From: Pseudodesulfovibrio thermohalotolerans
Lineage (GTDB): Bacteria; Desulfobacterota; Desulfovibrionia; Desulfovibrionales; Desulfovibrionaceae
DNA length: 64,000 bases
Reading direction: 5' to 3'
NCBI RefSeq assembly: GCF_021353295.2
Contig: NZ_CP120635.1
Span: 843,501-907,500, forward strand
The translations under genes were made by a program, and so were the position numbers. The notes under the pieces are model-generated. The model ran no database searches and was not told the DNA's origin. It saw only the letters and a program-made list of their open reading frames with translations. This document shows positions 63,370-64,000 of this stretch, in pieces. The first letter of the stretch is position 1. Each line of letters opens with the position of its first letter.

Positions 63370-64000
63370 CCGTAAATGGTTTTTGCTAGCGGTTTCACAT
63401 GAATTTGTCAACAGGGCTGAGCTATATTCCCCGGGGCTTCGGGGTATCCTCGTCGGTCGCGACCATATCATATTATATGCTTCGGGATTGTAGGGGCTGC
63501 TGATGCTCAAGCGATGAAATCGGGTCGCGGGTCATCGGACTCTTTAGCCTGGGGAGGAGTCTTGGTGGGGAAGGGGCTTCTCCGCCTGAGCGGACCGAGC
63601 TCGTGTGGGTTCAAGGCGTGGTCTGTCGGAGAGGCCGAGGCGTTGGTGTTGGAGGCGAATTGATGGATGTCTTCGAGAGCGTCTCGTGATATGGAGGATT
63701 GTTCGGGGGAGGACGAGGTTCAGGTTGGGGCCAGGGAGCATCCCCAGTCGCATTCAAGCGGCCAAGCACGGTCGTTCATATCTATAAGAGGTCTGTTGTA
63801 ACGTGCTGATTTGATGTTTGTTGCGGGCGCAAACCGTGTGTTGGCGGGCTTTTCCGGGGAGCGGGGGCGCGGGGAGTGAAAAAAGATGCGATTGGACGAA
63901 AAAAGGTGTTGACTTGGGGAGGGCTAAAGCATAGTTTTCCCCTCCCGCCAACGAGTGGGGTCAACGTCCGCTTCGACGAAAAAAAAGTTGAAAAAAGGTG
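63370..64000. other. Right-edge intergenic region without a convincing gene
   Basis: About 630 bp. Short frames exist but none has a ribosome site or protein-like composition. The last 110 bp carry promoter-like sequences listed separately. No tRNA or rRNA sequence lies inside the window. Confidence 0.5.
63893..64000 (+). promoter_or_regulatory. Candidate strong promoter region, possibly of a stable-RNA operon starting outside the window
   Basis: GGACGAAAAAAGGTG is followed by TTGACT (63909-63914), then ATAGTT (63931-63936) at 16-bp spacing. A near copy of the A-rich block, CGACGAAAAAAAAGTTGAAAAAAGGTG in outline, ends at the window edge, suggesting a tandem second promoter. GGGGAGGG (63916-63923) and CCCCTCCC (63939-63946) form an inverted repeat around the -10. 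Tandem promoters with A-rich UP-like elements are common before rRNA operons. Confidence 0.45.

Noticed and set aside
63544..63964. Short frames at the right edge
   Set aside because: Arg/Pro/Ser-rich translations, no ribosome sites, no conservation hints.

Overview
The window is about 64 kb of GC-rich DNA that looks like a sulfate-reducing deltaproteobacterium of the Desulfovibrionaceae (Desulfovibrio or Pseudodesulfovibrio type). The signs are multihaem cytochromes c, Tat-exported ferredoxins with NrfD-type membrane subunits, sigma-54 regulators, a type I-C CRISPR locus (the classic 'Dvulg' subtype), and one apparent selenoprotein. Nothing was searched against a database; family calls rest on motifs visible in the translations.

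Left part (1-20 kb, nearly all on the minus strand): a polyamine ABC transporter (potB partial, potA), an acyltransferase, a SET-domain protein, a GNAT acetyltransferase, small conserved proteins, a sigma-54 response regulator, a four-gene glycogen operon (debranching enzyme, GT4 glycosyltransferase, GH57 enzyme, and a 1412-residue fusion of GT3-like glycogen synthase with GT35 alpha-glucan phosphorylase), and an RND efflux pump with its adaptor.

Middle part (20-44 kb): a Crp/Fnr regulator is divergent from a respiratory operon (Tat ferredoxin, HybB/NrfD membrane protein, 13-haem cytochrome c). The cytochrome frame is interrupted by one in-frame TGA exactly where the octahaem tetrathionate reductase family carries a conserved Cys. 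A SECIS-like hairpin follows 13 nt later, so I read this as selenocysteine. A perfect FNR-type palindrome sits 32 bp upstream of the -10 box, as in class II activated promoters. Next come acoR and a sigma-54-driven acetoin dehydrogenase operon (acoC, a Lin0512-family gene, acoA, acoB, acoX-like, DUF6506), a thioesterase, a CMD-family protein, lipoate ligase, a metallo-hydrolase, a two-component pair and a molybdenum tetrathionate reductase operon (ttrBCA). The window thus carries two unrelated candidate tetrathionate-reducing systems.

CRISPR part (44-55 kb): cas3, then a 760-bp AT-rich gap, then cas5c-cas8c-cas7c-cas4-cas1-cas2, a leader and an array of 39 intact repeats plus one degenerate terminal repeat (39 spacers). 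The AT-rich gap holds a crRNA-like element: the last 14 bases of the CRISPR repeat followed by a 24-nt pseudo-spacer. Two nearby sites match this pseudo-spacer from its first base, each directly preceded by the type I-C PAM TTC, and both mismatch at position 6. The sites flank the promoter region of a putative small membrane protein. This has the logic of CreTA or CreR natural crRNA-like guides and is, with the selenocysteine cytochrome, the main discovery candidate.

Right part (55-64 kb): a flavin/4Fe-4S protein with an AraC regulator, a SnoaL-like secreted protein, L-serine dehydratase, an M20 amidohydrolase with a two-gene membrane transporter and their probable regulator, then about 680 bp without a convincing gene. 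The right edge carries stable-RNA-like promoter sequence, so an rRNA or tRNA operon may start just outside.
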